Shown: positions 14,211-21,827 of the stretch, in pieces | Numbering within the stretch: the stretch's first letter is position 1 | Layout: each line of letters begins with the position of its first letter | Assembly (NCBI GenBank): GCA_049511415.1 | Contig: JBEKYC010000096.1 | Span: 1 to 31,268, forward strand | From: Bog-159 sp049511415 | Lineage (GTDB): Bacteria > Acidobacteriota > Terriglobia > Bryobacterales > Bryobacteraceae | Reading direction: 5' to 3' | DNA: 31,268 nucleotides | Position numbers and translations under genes: made by a program | Notes under the pieces: model-generated | Told to the model about the DNA's origin: nothing | Databases searched by the model: none | Seen by the model: the letters and a program-made list of their open reading frames with translations, nothing else

Positions 14211-15206
14211 GTGATACCCGGCGCTCCCCCCGAGGCCCGTTGGACCCGCCCCGAGCCACGCCGCAGCCTACCCGCGTCCCTCCTCCAACGGATCGCGCAA
14301 ACCGCCCTTTCCGGCCGCCGCATCCTCGCCGCCGATCCGCTAAGCGATGGCTTGCGCAACGCCAATTTCAAGCTGCTCCTCGACTCCCCCACCGAGCCAG
14401 TTGTCCTGCGCATCTACGAACACGACGCCTCCCTCTGCCGCAAGGAAGCCGACTTGCGCCGTTTGGTCGCCGCCGCCGTCCCCGTGCCCGATCTGCTCTA
14501 CCTGGAACCCAACGGCTGGGAAGATCTCCCTCCCTTCGCCATCCTGCGTTGGATCGAAGCCATCACTTTCCGCGATCTGAAACGCACCGCGGATCGCCAG
14601 ACCATCGCCCAAGCAAGTTACGCCGCCGGTCAAACCCTCGCCGCGCTCACCCGCTTCCGCTTCCCCAAACCCGGCTGGATCGGCCCCGGCCCCGCCGTCA
14701 CCGCGCCTTTGCTCGCGGGCATCGATCCCCTTCCCCGCTTCGTCGATCTCTGCCTCGCTTCATCCACATTCCGCCAGCGCGTCCCCGCGGAAATCGGCGC
14801 GCGTGTCCACCATCTGGTTTGGTCGCAAGCTCCGCGCCTGGCCCACCTCGATCACGCCCCCTGCCTGGTCCACGGCGACTGCAATAAACGCAACCTGCTC
14901 GTCCGTCCAAGCGCCGGACGCTGGACCGTGGCTGCCCTCCTCGATTGGGAGTTCGCCATCGCCGGTTCGCCCCTGGCCGATCTCGGCAGCTTCCTCCGCT
15001 ACGAAAAGCCCGCCCAGCCCCTCATCGAACCGCACTTCTCCGTCGGCTACCGCGACGCCGGAGGCAACCTCCCGGATGACTGGCGCATCCTGGCGCGCGT
15101 TCTCGACTGCGCCACCATCTGCGAGAGCCTGGCCAGTGATCGACTGCCCGAAGCCTACGTACCCGAATTGTCCGGCCTGCTCGAAGCCACCGTCGCCGCC
15201 GCCTAA
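14211..15206 (+). CDS. APH-like phosphotransferase
   Basis: A 331-residue protein of the aminoglycoside phosphotransferase/choline kinase fold. An N-terminal lobe has DGLRNANFKLLL (glycine-loop-like) and VVLRIYEHD with the ATP-binding Lys replaced or shifted: the strand reads V-L-R. The catalytic loop is H221-G-D223-x-x-x-x-N228 (HGDCNKRNLL) and the metal motif is LDWEFA with Asp245. It could phosphorylate a drug, sugar or other small molecule; the true substrate is unknown. GTG 14211 is chosen because it follows the upstream stop by one base. A longer frame from ATG 14151 would overlap the upstream gene. The stop overlaps the convergent permease gene by 4 nt. Confidence 0.85.
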   Translation: MIPGAPPEARWTRPEPRRSLPASLLQRIAQTALSGRRILAADPLSDGLRNANFKLLLDSPTEPVVLRIYEHDASLCRKEADLRRLVAAAVPVPDLLYLEPNGWEDLPPFAILRWIEAITFRDLKRTADRQTIAQASYAAGQTLAALTRFRFPKPGWIGPGPAVTAPLLAGIDPLPRFVDLCLASSTFRQRVPAEIGARVHHLVWSQAPRLAHLDHAPCLVHGDCNKRNLLVRPSAGRWTVAALLDWEFAIAGSPLADLGSFLRYEKPAQPLIEPHFSVGYRDAGGNLPDDWRILARVLDCATICESLASDRLPEAYVPELSGLLEATVAAA

Positions 15207-17794
15207 TCGTGCCGCAACGCCTGCAACGGATCGATGCGTAGCGCCCGCCGCGCCGGCCCCAAAGCCGCCGCCAACGCCACGCCCGCAATCGCCAGCACCG
15301 CCGCCCCTATCACTACCGGGTCCCGCGAACTGGCCTGATACACCACGCTCGCCAGCACGTTCGCACCCGCCATGCCCAGCACCAGCCCGGCCGTCGCGCC
15401 CGCCGCCACTAATACGCCGGTGCGCGCAAACACCAAACGCAAAACCTGCGCCGGCCGCGCGCCGATCGCCACTCGAATGCCGATCTCCCGCACCCGCCGC
15501 GACACCGTATACGCCGCCAGTCCGTAAATCCCCGTGACCGAAAGCATCAACGCCAGCACCCCGAATGCGCCCAGCGCCACCGTAGCCGCGTGCACCGGCA
15601 GGTAAACCAGTCCCAGCATCTGCCGCCAGCTCCCGACGCCGTAAACCGCCAGGTGCGGATCCAGCCGTCCCACCGCCTCCCGCATCTCCGCCGCTAATTC
15701 CGATTCCACCCGCCGCGACCGCGCCATCAACACGATCGTCGACGAGTAATTCTGCTCGATCGGAAAAAACACCGCCGGTTGCAGAGTTTCCGTCAACGTT
15801 TGATACTTGCCGTCCTCCGTCACCCCTACGATCTGAAAGATCGAAGCGCCCGGACCCATCCGGAACCGCCGCCCCACCGCATCCGCCGCGCCCACCACGC
15901 TGCGCGCGAACGCCTCGTTCACAATGGCCACCCGCGGCGCGCCCGCTTTGTCCGTCACCGCGAATTCGCGTCCGGCCAACAGCCGCGTCCCCGCTGTCTT
16001 GAAGTAATCCGGCGCCACCCGGTAGAACGTCGCCCCGTGCGCATTCTTTGGCCGGAAATCCGTGGTGTCCTCGGCATAAACAGTCGTATTCGATTGATCG
16101 ATGCTCAGCGGCGCCGAACTCGCGTAGCTGGCCGATTCCACGCCCGGCAGATGCGCCACCGCTTCCAGCGCGCGTTGCTCGAACATCCGCCCGCGATCTT
16201 CGTCGTAGCCCGCAATCCCCACGTCATAGCCGATCACCGCCGCGCCATCCGGACGGAAGCCCAGCGGCGTCTGGAACGATCGCATCAGCCCGCGCACCGC
16301 CACCAGGCTCGCCGTCAACAGCACGCAGCACAGCGCGATCTGTGCCGGCAGCAGCACATCTCGCGCCGCCCATCGCCGCCCCGCGCGAGGCGCCAGGTTT
16401 CCCTTCAGGTCCTGCGCCGGATTGGCCTTCCATGCCCGCCGCGCCGGACCGATGCCGAATAACAGCCCGGTCCCGAGCGCCGCCCCGCTCGCGAAAAGAA
16501 ACACCCGCCAATCCGGTGTCACATCGAACTGCACTGGAAAATCCAACGGCGCATGCCACTGGCTCAGCAGCCGCAGCAAACCCACCGCCAGCGCACATCC
16601 CGCCGCCCCGCCCAGTATCGCGATCCACAAAGATTCGGTCAGCAACTGCCGCATGATGCGCCCGCCGCCAGCCCCGATCGAAACCCGAATCGCCAGGTCC
16701 CGTCCCCGGTCGGCCATGCGCGCCGCCCGCAGGCTGGCCAGATTCGCGCACGCCGCCAGCAATACCAGCACGGCCAGCAGCATCACACCGCCCGCAAACG
16801 CCTGCGTCGGCTCCCGCCCGGCCGAACCCATCATGCCCGGCACGCCTAGCGAAAGCCGCATGCCTTCGTTGCTCGTATATTCGCGCGCCAACTCCGCCGC
16901 GATCACATTAAGATTCGCCTCCGCCTGCTGCACTGTGACGCCCGCCTTCAGCCGTCCCGCCACCCAGGCATCGTGCGTGTTGCGCGCCTCCAGCCACGAA
17001 TGGCCTTCGATCTGCGGCTGCATCATCATCGGCACCCAGATCTCCGGCCAGTAGAAAATCTCCGTGCCGTGAAATCCGCGCGGCGCCACGCCCAGAACCG
17101 TGTAGGCATGCCCGTTGATGCGTATGTCTTTCCCGGCGATCCGCGGATCGCCCGCGAAGCGGTTCTGCCAGCATGCATAGCTCAGCACCGCGTACGGGCT
17201 GGCATTCGCGTGCCGGTCCTCGTCCGGCGTGAAGAACCGCCCCACCGCCGGCCGGATTCCGAGCGACTCGAAGTAATTGCCCGTCGCCAGATATCCCCAT
17301 ACGCGATGCGCCCCGCGGTCCTCATCAAGCGACATCATGGTGATGCGGTAGGCGAACAACGACTCGAACGCTAAGTTGCGGTCCCGTATGTCCCGATAGT
17401 TGGGATACGACTCCGAGGGCGCGCCATTGCGGTTGACGAAATACACCCGCCCCGCGTCCGCGATCGGCAGCGCTTTCAGCAGCAGCGCATTCAGCACGCT
17501 GAACACCACCGTGTTCGCGCCGATCCCCAGCGCCAGAGACAGCACCGCGATCAGCGTAAACGCCGGGCTGCGCCGCAGCATCCGAAACGCGTACCGCGTG
17601 TCCTGCGCGAAAGCCTCCAGCCAGTTCCATCCCCACATGTCTTTGCTCCTCTCCGCGACGGCCGAGTAGCCCGCTGGCCCACTATCTCCCGTTTTCATAG
17701 CCGCGTGAAAGCGCAGCTCCTCGTCCATCTCCGCGTGGAATCGCCCCGCCCGCCGCAGAAACACGATGCGCCGCCAAATCTCCCCCAGCCACAT
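15203..17794 (-). CDS. ADOP-family ABC transporter permease (MacB/FtsX-like)
   Basis: An 863-residue membrane protein, the acidobacterial duplicated orphan permease type. The N-terminus has the family's FLRRAGRFHAEMDEELRFH leader. Next comes DTRYAFRMLRRSPAFTLIAV with the first helix, a large extracytoplasmic MacB-PCD domain (about 115-330), three helices with ASLRAARMADRGRDLAIR (about 355-380), a second periplasmic domain and a final three-helix FtsX domain with SRRVREIGIRVAIGA. It ends PARRALRIDPLQALRHD. No ATPase gene is adjacent, which is usual for these orphan permeases. Transport substrate is unknown. PadR begins 10 nt upstream, so the two form one operon. A tail of a relative lies at 901-1116. 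Confidence 0.93.
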   Translation of the reverse strand: MWLGEIWRRIVFLRRAGRFHAEMDEELRFHAAMKTGDSGPAGYSAVAERSKDMWGWNWLEAFAQDTRYAFRMLRRSPAFTLIAVLSLALGIGANTVVFSVLNALLLKALPIADAGRVYFVNRNGAPSESYPNYRDIRDRNLAFESLFAYRITMMSLDEDRGAHRVWGYLATGNYFESLGIRPAVGRFFTPDEDRHANASPYAVLSYACWQNRFAGDPRIAGKDIRINGHAYTVLGVAPRGFHGTEIFYWPEIWVPMMMQPQIEGHSWLEARNTHDAWVAGRLKAGVTVQQAEANLNVIAAELAREYTSNEGMRLSLGVPGMMGSAGREPTQAFAGGVMLLAVLVLLAACANLASLRAARMADRGRDLAIRVSIGAGGGRIMRQLLTESLWIAILGGAAGCALAVGLLRLLSQWHAPLDFPVQFDVTPDWRVFLFASGAALGTGLLFGIGPARRAWKANPAQDLKGNLAPRAGRRWAARDVLLPAQIALCCVLLTASLVAVRGLMRSFQTPLGFRPDGAAVIGYDVGIAGYDEDRGRMFEQRALEAVAHLPGVESASYASSAPLSIDQSNTTVYAEDTTDFRPKNAHGATFYRVAPDYFKTAGTRLLAGREFAVTDKAGAPRVAIVNEAFARSVVGAADAVGRRFRMGPGASIFQIVGVTEDGKYQTLTETLQPAVFFPIEQNYSSTIVLMARSRRVESELAAEMREAVGRLDPHLAVYGVGSWRQMLGLVYLPVHAATVALGAFGVLALMLSVTGIYGLAAYTVSRRVREIGIRVAIGARPAQVLRLVFARTGVLVAAGATAGLVLGMAGANVLASVVYQASSRDPVVIGAAVLAIAGVALAAALGPARRALRIDPLQALRHD

Positions 17795-17804
17795 ATATCT
17801 CTCG

Positions 17805-18143
17805 CTACGCCGGCTCGATCACGTTCGTGATCGCCTGCATGACTTTCCCGAATTCCGACATCTCCCGCCCCAGTTGTTTCCGCCCCGCCGGAGTCAGCCG
17901 GTAATACCGTGCCCGCCGGTTGTTTTCCGACGGCTTCCAGTCCGCCGTGACCCATCCCTTGATCAGCATGCGTTGCAGCGCCGGATACAGCGACCCTTCC
18001 TCCACCTGCAGCACGTCCCCGGATAATTGCTGGATGTGCTGCGCGATCCCGTAGCCATGCATCGGTCCCAGCCGCGCCAGGCTGCGCAGAATCAGCATGT
18101 AAAGCGTGCCCGGCGGGATTTCGGTGCGTGCTTCCCTTCCCAT
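17805..18143 (-). CDS. PadR-family transcriptional regulator
   Basis: A 112-residue winged-helix repressor. It has the classical PadR core: GTLYMLILRSLARLGPMHGYG (helix 1-2), 'VEEGSLYPALQRMLIKGWV' (recognition helix), and a wing with NNRRARYYRLTPAGRKQL. The C-terminal helix (EMSEFGKVMQAITNVI) would dimerise. It precedes the ADOP permease by 10 nt, the standard acidobacterial pairing, and likely represses its own operon. A perfect palindrome ends 2 nt before the ATG at 18143, and no Shine-Dalgarno sequence lies at normal distance. Confidence 0.93.
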   Translation of the reverse strand: MGREARTEIPPGTLYMLILRSLARLGPMHGYGIAQHIQQLSGDVLQVEEGSLYPALQRMLIKGWVTADWKPSENNRRARYYRLTPAGRKQLGREMSEFGKVMQAITNVIEPA

Positions 18144-18145
18144 AG

Positions 18146-18162
18146 CTAGACTACTAGTCTAG
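18146..18162 (-). promoter_or_regulatory. PadR operator palindrome overlapping the promoter
   Basis: CTAGACTA-C-TAGTCTAG is a perfect 8-bp inverted repeat with one central base. It sits 2 nt upstream of the padR start codon, where a -10 box of a short-leader or leaderless transcript would be (TAGTCT 7-12 nt before ATG). PadR proteins bind such palindromes, so autorepression is the natural reading. Confidence 0.65.
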
Positions 18163-18178
18163 CACCTCCCAGGGGGAC

Positions 18179-18210
18179 GGGCTTCAGCCCGCGCGGGACT
18201 TCAGTCCCGC
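18179..18210. repeat. REP-like double palindrome, copy 1
   Basis: Two adjacent hairpins: GGGCTTCAGCCC (18179-18190) and GCGGGACTTCAGTCCCGC (18193-18210). Nearly the same unit recurs at 26913-26944. Each lies in a gap beside genes, as REP elements do. Here it separates padR from the arylsulfotransferase gene. Confidence 0.7.
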
Positions 18211-18263
18211 CGTTTCAAAGAAGTAGCGAATCGATAGGCAGCGCGCGAGTGTACCGCAGCGTC

Positions 18264-20228
18264 CTAATTCGTAGAATACAGATTTGCCAACTGCCACCCG
18301 CGATAAGCCTGGGGGCCCTGAACGTTCAGGACCTGTGTGGTTCCGGCGAGTTCAATAGCCTGACTGGTGACCGCACTTAGCGTTACCAGGAGAGCCGCAT
18401 GAAAGAGATAGTTGCCATTGGAGAGTAACTGCGCCGCGCCGTCCGCCGACGAGTACACGCCGAGATTAGCGCTTAAGACCGGCGTGACCGTCAAAGTGCT
18501 TTCATCCACCGTCAGCGCCATCCCTCGGCTGTTGCAATCGTTGGGCTCGCATCCGGGGTACCCCAGCCCGATGGGCGGCGAGGATATTCGCGTATCGCCG
18601 TTATCGAACACCAGCAGCGGACCCGCTCCGTTGTTCGCCATGGTGACATCGTGCTGATGCGAGAACCAGGGCCATGGATCGTTGTTGATATTATCGAAGT
18701 CGAAGTTGCCATCCACACCCATGGTCCAGATGATATTGCCCGCGCCCGTACCGTTGTTGTAATCAATCTTGACGACCCAATCCTGATCCTTCATCGAGAA
18801 GATCAGATCGCCGCTCTGCGGCCAGTAATAGATACTATTTCCGTGCAACCAGTCCTTGGCCAGCGGGGCGATGCTTGAGCCCAACAGAAACAGCGGCGGG
18901 CAGCCGGATTCACCGGCGCCGCAAGTCTCCCCCAGGATAGCCGCGCGGTTCACATCCAGATAGTCAAAGGCATCCCAGTACCAGACCACCTGCCAGTTGG
19001 CATCCATCACCAAAACCATATTCCCAATGATGTCCACCGGAAGACCGCTGGTATCACCCTGGGTTCCAGGAGGCAAAATCTTCTCGATGCTCGCCAGGGC
19101 CGCCACGTATCCATTCGGGAGCGAGGTCAGTTCATGGTTGAAGCCATCCAGGCAGCCCGCCCCGACCGGCGCCGGTTTGGGAATCGTTGTGCAGGGGCCC
19201 CCGTCCGCGGAGCCTAGCGCAAGCAGTTCCTGCTGAATGACGCCGGTGTTGGTTTCCTTGATGATATTGCCGGCCAGATCGATCTGACGCAAGACCTGGC
19301 CGACCTCTGTCTCTTTGTTCCAGGAGATGTCATCCTGAATCGTGAGCATACCGCCATTGGTGACCGGCCGCGTGATTTGGCCGGGATGGCTGGTGGGCGT
19401 ATTGTAGAACCACAGAATGTTTCCGCTTAAGTCGGTCGCCACATCTCGATAGTCCGTTTCTTTGCCAAGTTCGCTCAAGCCCCACAGGAGCACCGGTTCG
19501 GCCGTATCGGTCTGGGGCCCCACTGGAACGAGTATCTGGAAAGTCGGAAAGGGAATGCTCGTGGGGAGGGCGCCAGTCGTGAATTTCGCAGTGGGACCGG
19601 TACCGATCTTGCCCCCTGTTTCGATCTGCGTCTGTATGATGTACGGCGTGCTCGGATACATGCCCGCGATCTCAACGGTCATCGTGCTCGAACCATTACA
19701 CGGCGCCCAGTAGGTATTGGTCCCCGTGTTGGTGGCGCCCGCGGGCCGGAAGGCCGCTCGCATGTTGCTGCCCACCGGACAGGCCGGCGTACTGAACAAC
19801 GCAACCACCGGATTGGCGGTGGCCTTGGCGACTGCGCTACTGCCCGTGACCAGCGGCGTGACCACGTAGCTGAGTGTCTTCGAAGCTGTTTCGCCGGAGC
19901 TGAAGTCCTTGACCACGACTTGAATGTCGTATGTTCCTTCCGCGGTTGGCATCCAAGCGAATGGTTGGGCTGTATAAGTATTCCCGCTGACGGTGCCAAC
20001 GTTGAAGTCCTTGACCAGGGCCAATGCCTGGCCGGACGGGCCGAGGTTGAACTGAAAGGTGAGGACCTCCGCATTGCTGTTGGTTGCGGTAACCGTCCAA
20101 GTGATTAACGTGCCGATCACCTGCGGCGAAGGGACCGACGGTGTCATTGATGAGATATTGACCGTCGCAAGTGCGGGAGTCGCAAATGCGGCAGAAAGGC
20201 ACAACAACAAATTCATGGACGTTCTCAT
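18264..20228 (-). CDS. Arylsulfotransferase (ASST)-like secreted protein
   Basis: A 654-residue exported protein. A signal peptide (MRTSMNLLLCLSAAFATPALA) is followed by an Ig-like region (about 25-125), a second beta domain to about 225, and the ASST beta-propeller. Putative active-site histidines are His365 (DGFNHELTSLPNG), His462 (KDWLHGNSIYYWP) and His524/His526 (FSHQHDV), spaced as in bacterial ASSTs, which move sulfate from a phenolic ester to a phenol through a histidine intermediate. The start ATG 20228 has AAGGAGA about 8 nt upstream. No DsbA/DsbB-type partner is adjacent, though the protein has several Cys. It follows the GloVer gene by 46 nt on the same strand. Confidence 0.85.
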   Translation of the reverse strand: MRTSMNLLLCLSAAFATPALATVNISSMTPSVPSPQVIGTLITWTVTATNSNAEVLTFQFNLGPSGQALALVKDFNVGTVSGNTYTAQPFAWMPTAEGTYDIQVVVKDFSSGETASKTLSYVVTPLVTGSSAVAKATANPVVALFSTPACPVGSNMRAAFRPAGATNTGTNTYWAPCNGSSTMTVEIAGMYPSTPYIIQTQIETGGKIGTGPTAKFTTGALPTSIPFPTFQILVPVGPQTDTAEPVLLWGLSELGKETDYRDVATDLSGNILWFYNTPTSHPGQITRPVTNGGMLTIQDDISWNKETEVGQVLRQIDLAGNIIKETNTGVIQQELLALGSADGGPCTTIPKPAPVGAGCLDGFNHELTSLPNGYVAALASIEKILPPGTQGDTSGLPVDIIGNMVLVMDANWQVVWYWDAFDYLDVNRAAILGETCGAGESGCPPLFLLGSSIAPLAKDWLHGNSIYYWPQSGDLIFSMKDQDWVVKIDYNNGTGAGNIIWTMGVDGNFDFDNINNDPWPWFSHQHDVTMANNGAGPLLVFDNGDTRISSPPIGLGYPGCEPNDCNSRGMALTVDESTLTVTPVLSANLGVYSSADGAAQLLSNGNYLFHAALLVTLSAVTSQAIELAGTTQVLNVQGPQAYRGWQLANLYSTN

Positions 20229-20274
20229 TTAGCTGATCTCCTTTTGACGTTCACTCAGACATCGGCGCCCGCCT

Positions 20275-21678
20275 TCAAGGCAGCACCTGAAACAGCCCGA
20301 TATTGGACAGGTTCCCCGATGGGGTTGTCACCTCCACCTTGCCGGTGGTGGCCCCGGATGGTACCGGCGATGTAATCAGCGAAGCAGAGATAACTGTGAA
20401 AGGAGCCGCGATGCCGTTGAAAGTCACCTGACTCGCGGCGCTCAGATTGGTCCCCAGAATCTGAACTTGCGTTCCCGCCGCGGCGGCAGTAGGCACGGTC
20501 TTGATGAATGCAGGCAGGCCCGCGGAGATGGTAAATGCCACACCATTCCGGCTGGCGCCTCCTTTGGAACTAAGTCCCCAGAACGAACCGTCCGTGGCCT
20601 GCATGAGTGGACCAGGCTGTGAGCCGTCCGAAAAGTTGAAGCTATACAGCGTGGTTAGGTTGCCGGTGGGGCTGATCTTGAAAATAGTGCCGTACCCATG
20701 CGCGCCGCCGAACAGGGTCGTGCCATAGAAATTGCCGTCGCTGGCCAGAAGCAGCGGACCGGTGGGGCCAAAGCCGTCGGTGCCGTCGAAGCTGTACAAC
20801 CGGGTGAAGTCGCCGTCGGCTGCAAGCGTAAATATTGTGCCGCAACCCGCGCCGTTCGGATAATTCTTGCAATTGGTGCTTGTTCCGCCGTAGGCATCGG
20901 TGCCGTAGATGGTTCCGGTAATATCCATGTACAAGGAACCGATCGGGTGGATACCTTGTGGAAACTCGAAGTTCACGAGCGTCGTGAGCACGCCTGCCGG
21001 CGTGATCCTGAAGAGCGTACCGCAACCGAAAGTGCCGCAACCAAGGTCGTTCGCGCCGTAGAACTCGGTGCTGCCGTAATAATTCCCGTCGGGGCCTTCT
21101 ACCAATCCGGCCGCCGGATGGCCGCCATCCGATTCGTCGAAGACGTGGAGATAGGTCAACACGCCCGACGGAGTTACTTGAAATACTGCGCCGAAAAAGC
21201 CCGGGCCTAGCGAAGTCGTGCCGTAAAAATTACCGTCGGTGCCCTGCAGCAGCGGCGCAATAGGAAGCGATTCGACCTGATCGGACAAAGTCGTCAGGAC
21301 ACCGCTCAGGGTCATCTCGAAAGCCGAACCACCGCCGGCATCGTTGCTGGTGGTGCCGTAGAGGTCGCCATTGGCGCCAACAATCAGACCCGCCTCCGGC
21401 GCGAAGCCCGCACTCGTTCCAAAGCTTTGCATGGTGGTCAAAACGCCGGCTGGGGTGAGGCGGAAGACCGTACCGAATCCGTTGGCGCCGCCGTATTGCG
21501 TGGTTCCGTAAAAGTTCCCGTCCGTAGCCTGGACCAGTGCCCCTTGGGGGTTGGTGCCGTTGGCTCCGTCAAAACTCATGCTGCGAATACTCTGCGCCGC
21601 CAATTGCGTAATGCTTCCGGCACAGGCCACAGCGACCGCCCAGACTCGCCTCAACCGCGCTTTTTCCCTGGCTCGCAT
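20275..21678 (-). CDS. Secreted GloVer tandem-repeat protein with C-terminal IPT/TIG domain
   Basis: A 467-residue relative of the protein at 9596-11128 with the same plan: signal peptide (VWAVAVACAGSITQLAAQ), about eight GloVer repeats (DG.FYGTT..GG..G.GTVF..TPAGVLTT..SF), and a final IPT/TIG domain starting near 'TVPTAAAAGTQVQILGTNL' and ending FQVLP, the same last residues as the other copy. Two blades carry Cys pairs (LGCGTFGCGTLF and NCKNYPNGAGCGTIF). It lies upstream of the arylsulfotransferase gene with only 46 nt between, so both are probably on one transcript. Divergent from the sensor kinase operon. Confidence 0.88.
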   Translation of the reverse strand: MRAREKARLRRVWAVAVACAGSITQLAAQSIRSMSFDGANGTNPQGALVQATDGNFYGTTQYGGANGFGTVFRLTPAGVLTTMQSFGTSAGFAPEAGLIVGANGDLYGTTSNDAGGGSAFEMTLSGVLTTLSDQVESLPIAPLLQGTDGNFYGTTSLGPGFFGAVFQVTPSGVLTYLHVFDESDGGHPAAGLVEGPDGNYYGSTEFYGANDLGCGTFGCGTLFRITPAGVLTTLVNFEFPQGIHPIGSLYMDITGTIYGTDAYGGTSTNCKNYPNGAGCGTIFTLAADGDFTRLYSFDGTDGFGPTGPLLLASDGNFYGTTLFGGAHGYGTIFKISPTGNLTTLYSFNFSDGSQPGPLMQATDGSFWGLSSKGGASRNGVAFTISAGLPAFIKTVPTAAAAGTQVQILGTNLSAASQVTFNGIAAPFTVISASLITSPVPSGATTGKVEVTTPSGNLSNIGLFQVLP

Positions 21679-21754
21679 CCCGCACCCCTTTGGTCCCGGA
21701 TTTTGCAGAACAACGCCAATTTTAAACGCGCACTATGGAGATTGAATCCCGAAA

Positions 21755-21772
21755 CTGTCACGTTTGTGTCAC
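21755..21772 (+). promoter_or_regulatory. Pho-box-like direct repeat upstream of the two-component operon
   Basis: CTGTCAC-GTTT-GTGTCAC: two 7-nt direct repeats with a 4-nt spacer, giving the 11-nt period of sites bound by PhoB/OmpR-family regulators. It resembles the enterobacterial Pho box. It lies 55 nt upstream of the kinase ATG (21828) and 76 nt upstream of the divergent GloVer start (21678), so either or both could be controlled. The regulator encoded at 23660 is of the right family. Confidence 0.5.
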
Positions 21773-21827
21773 GTTTTATTCTTATGAAACACTGTCGCCG
21801 GGACTGTGGTATGTTCGCATCGTGGTT

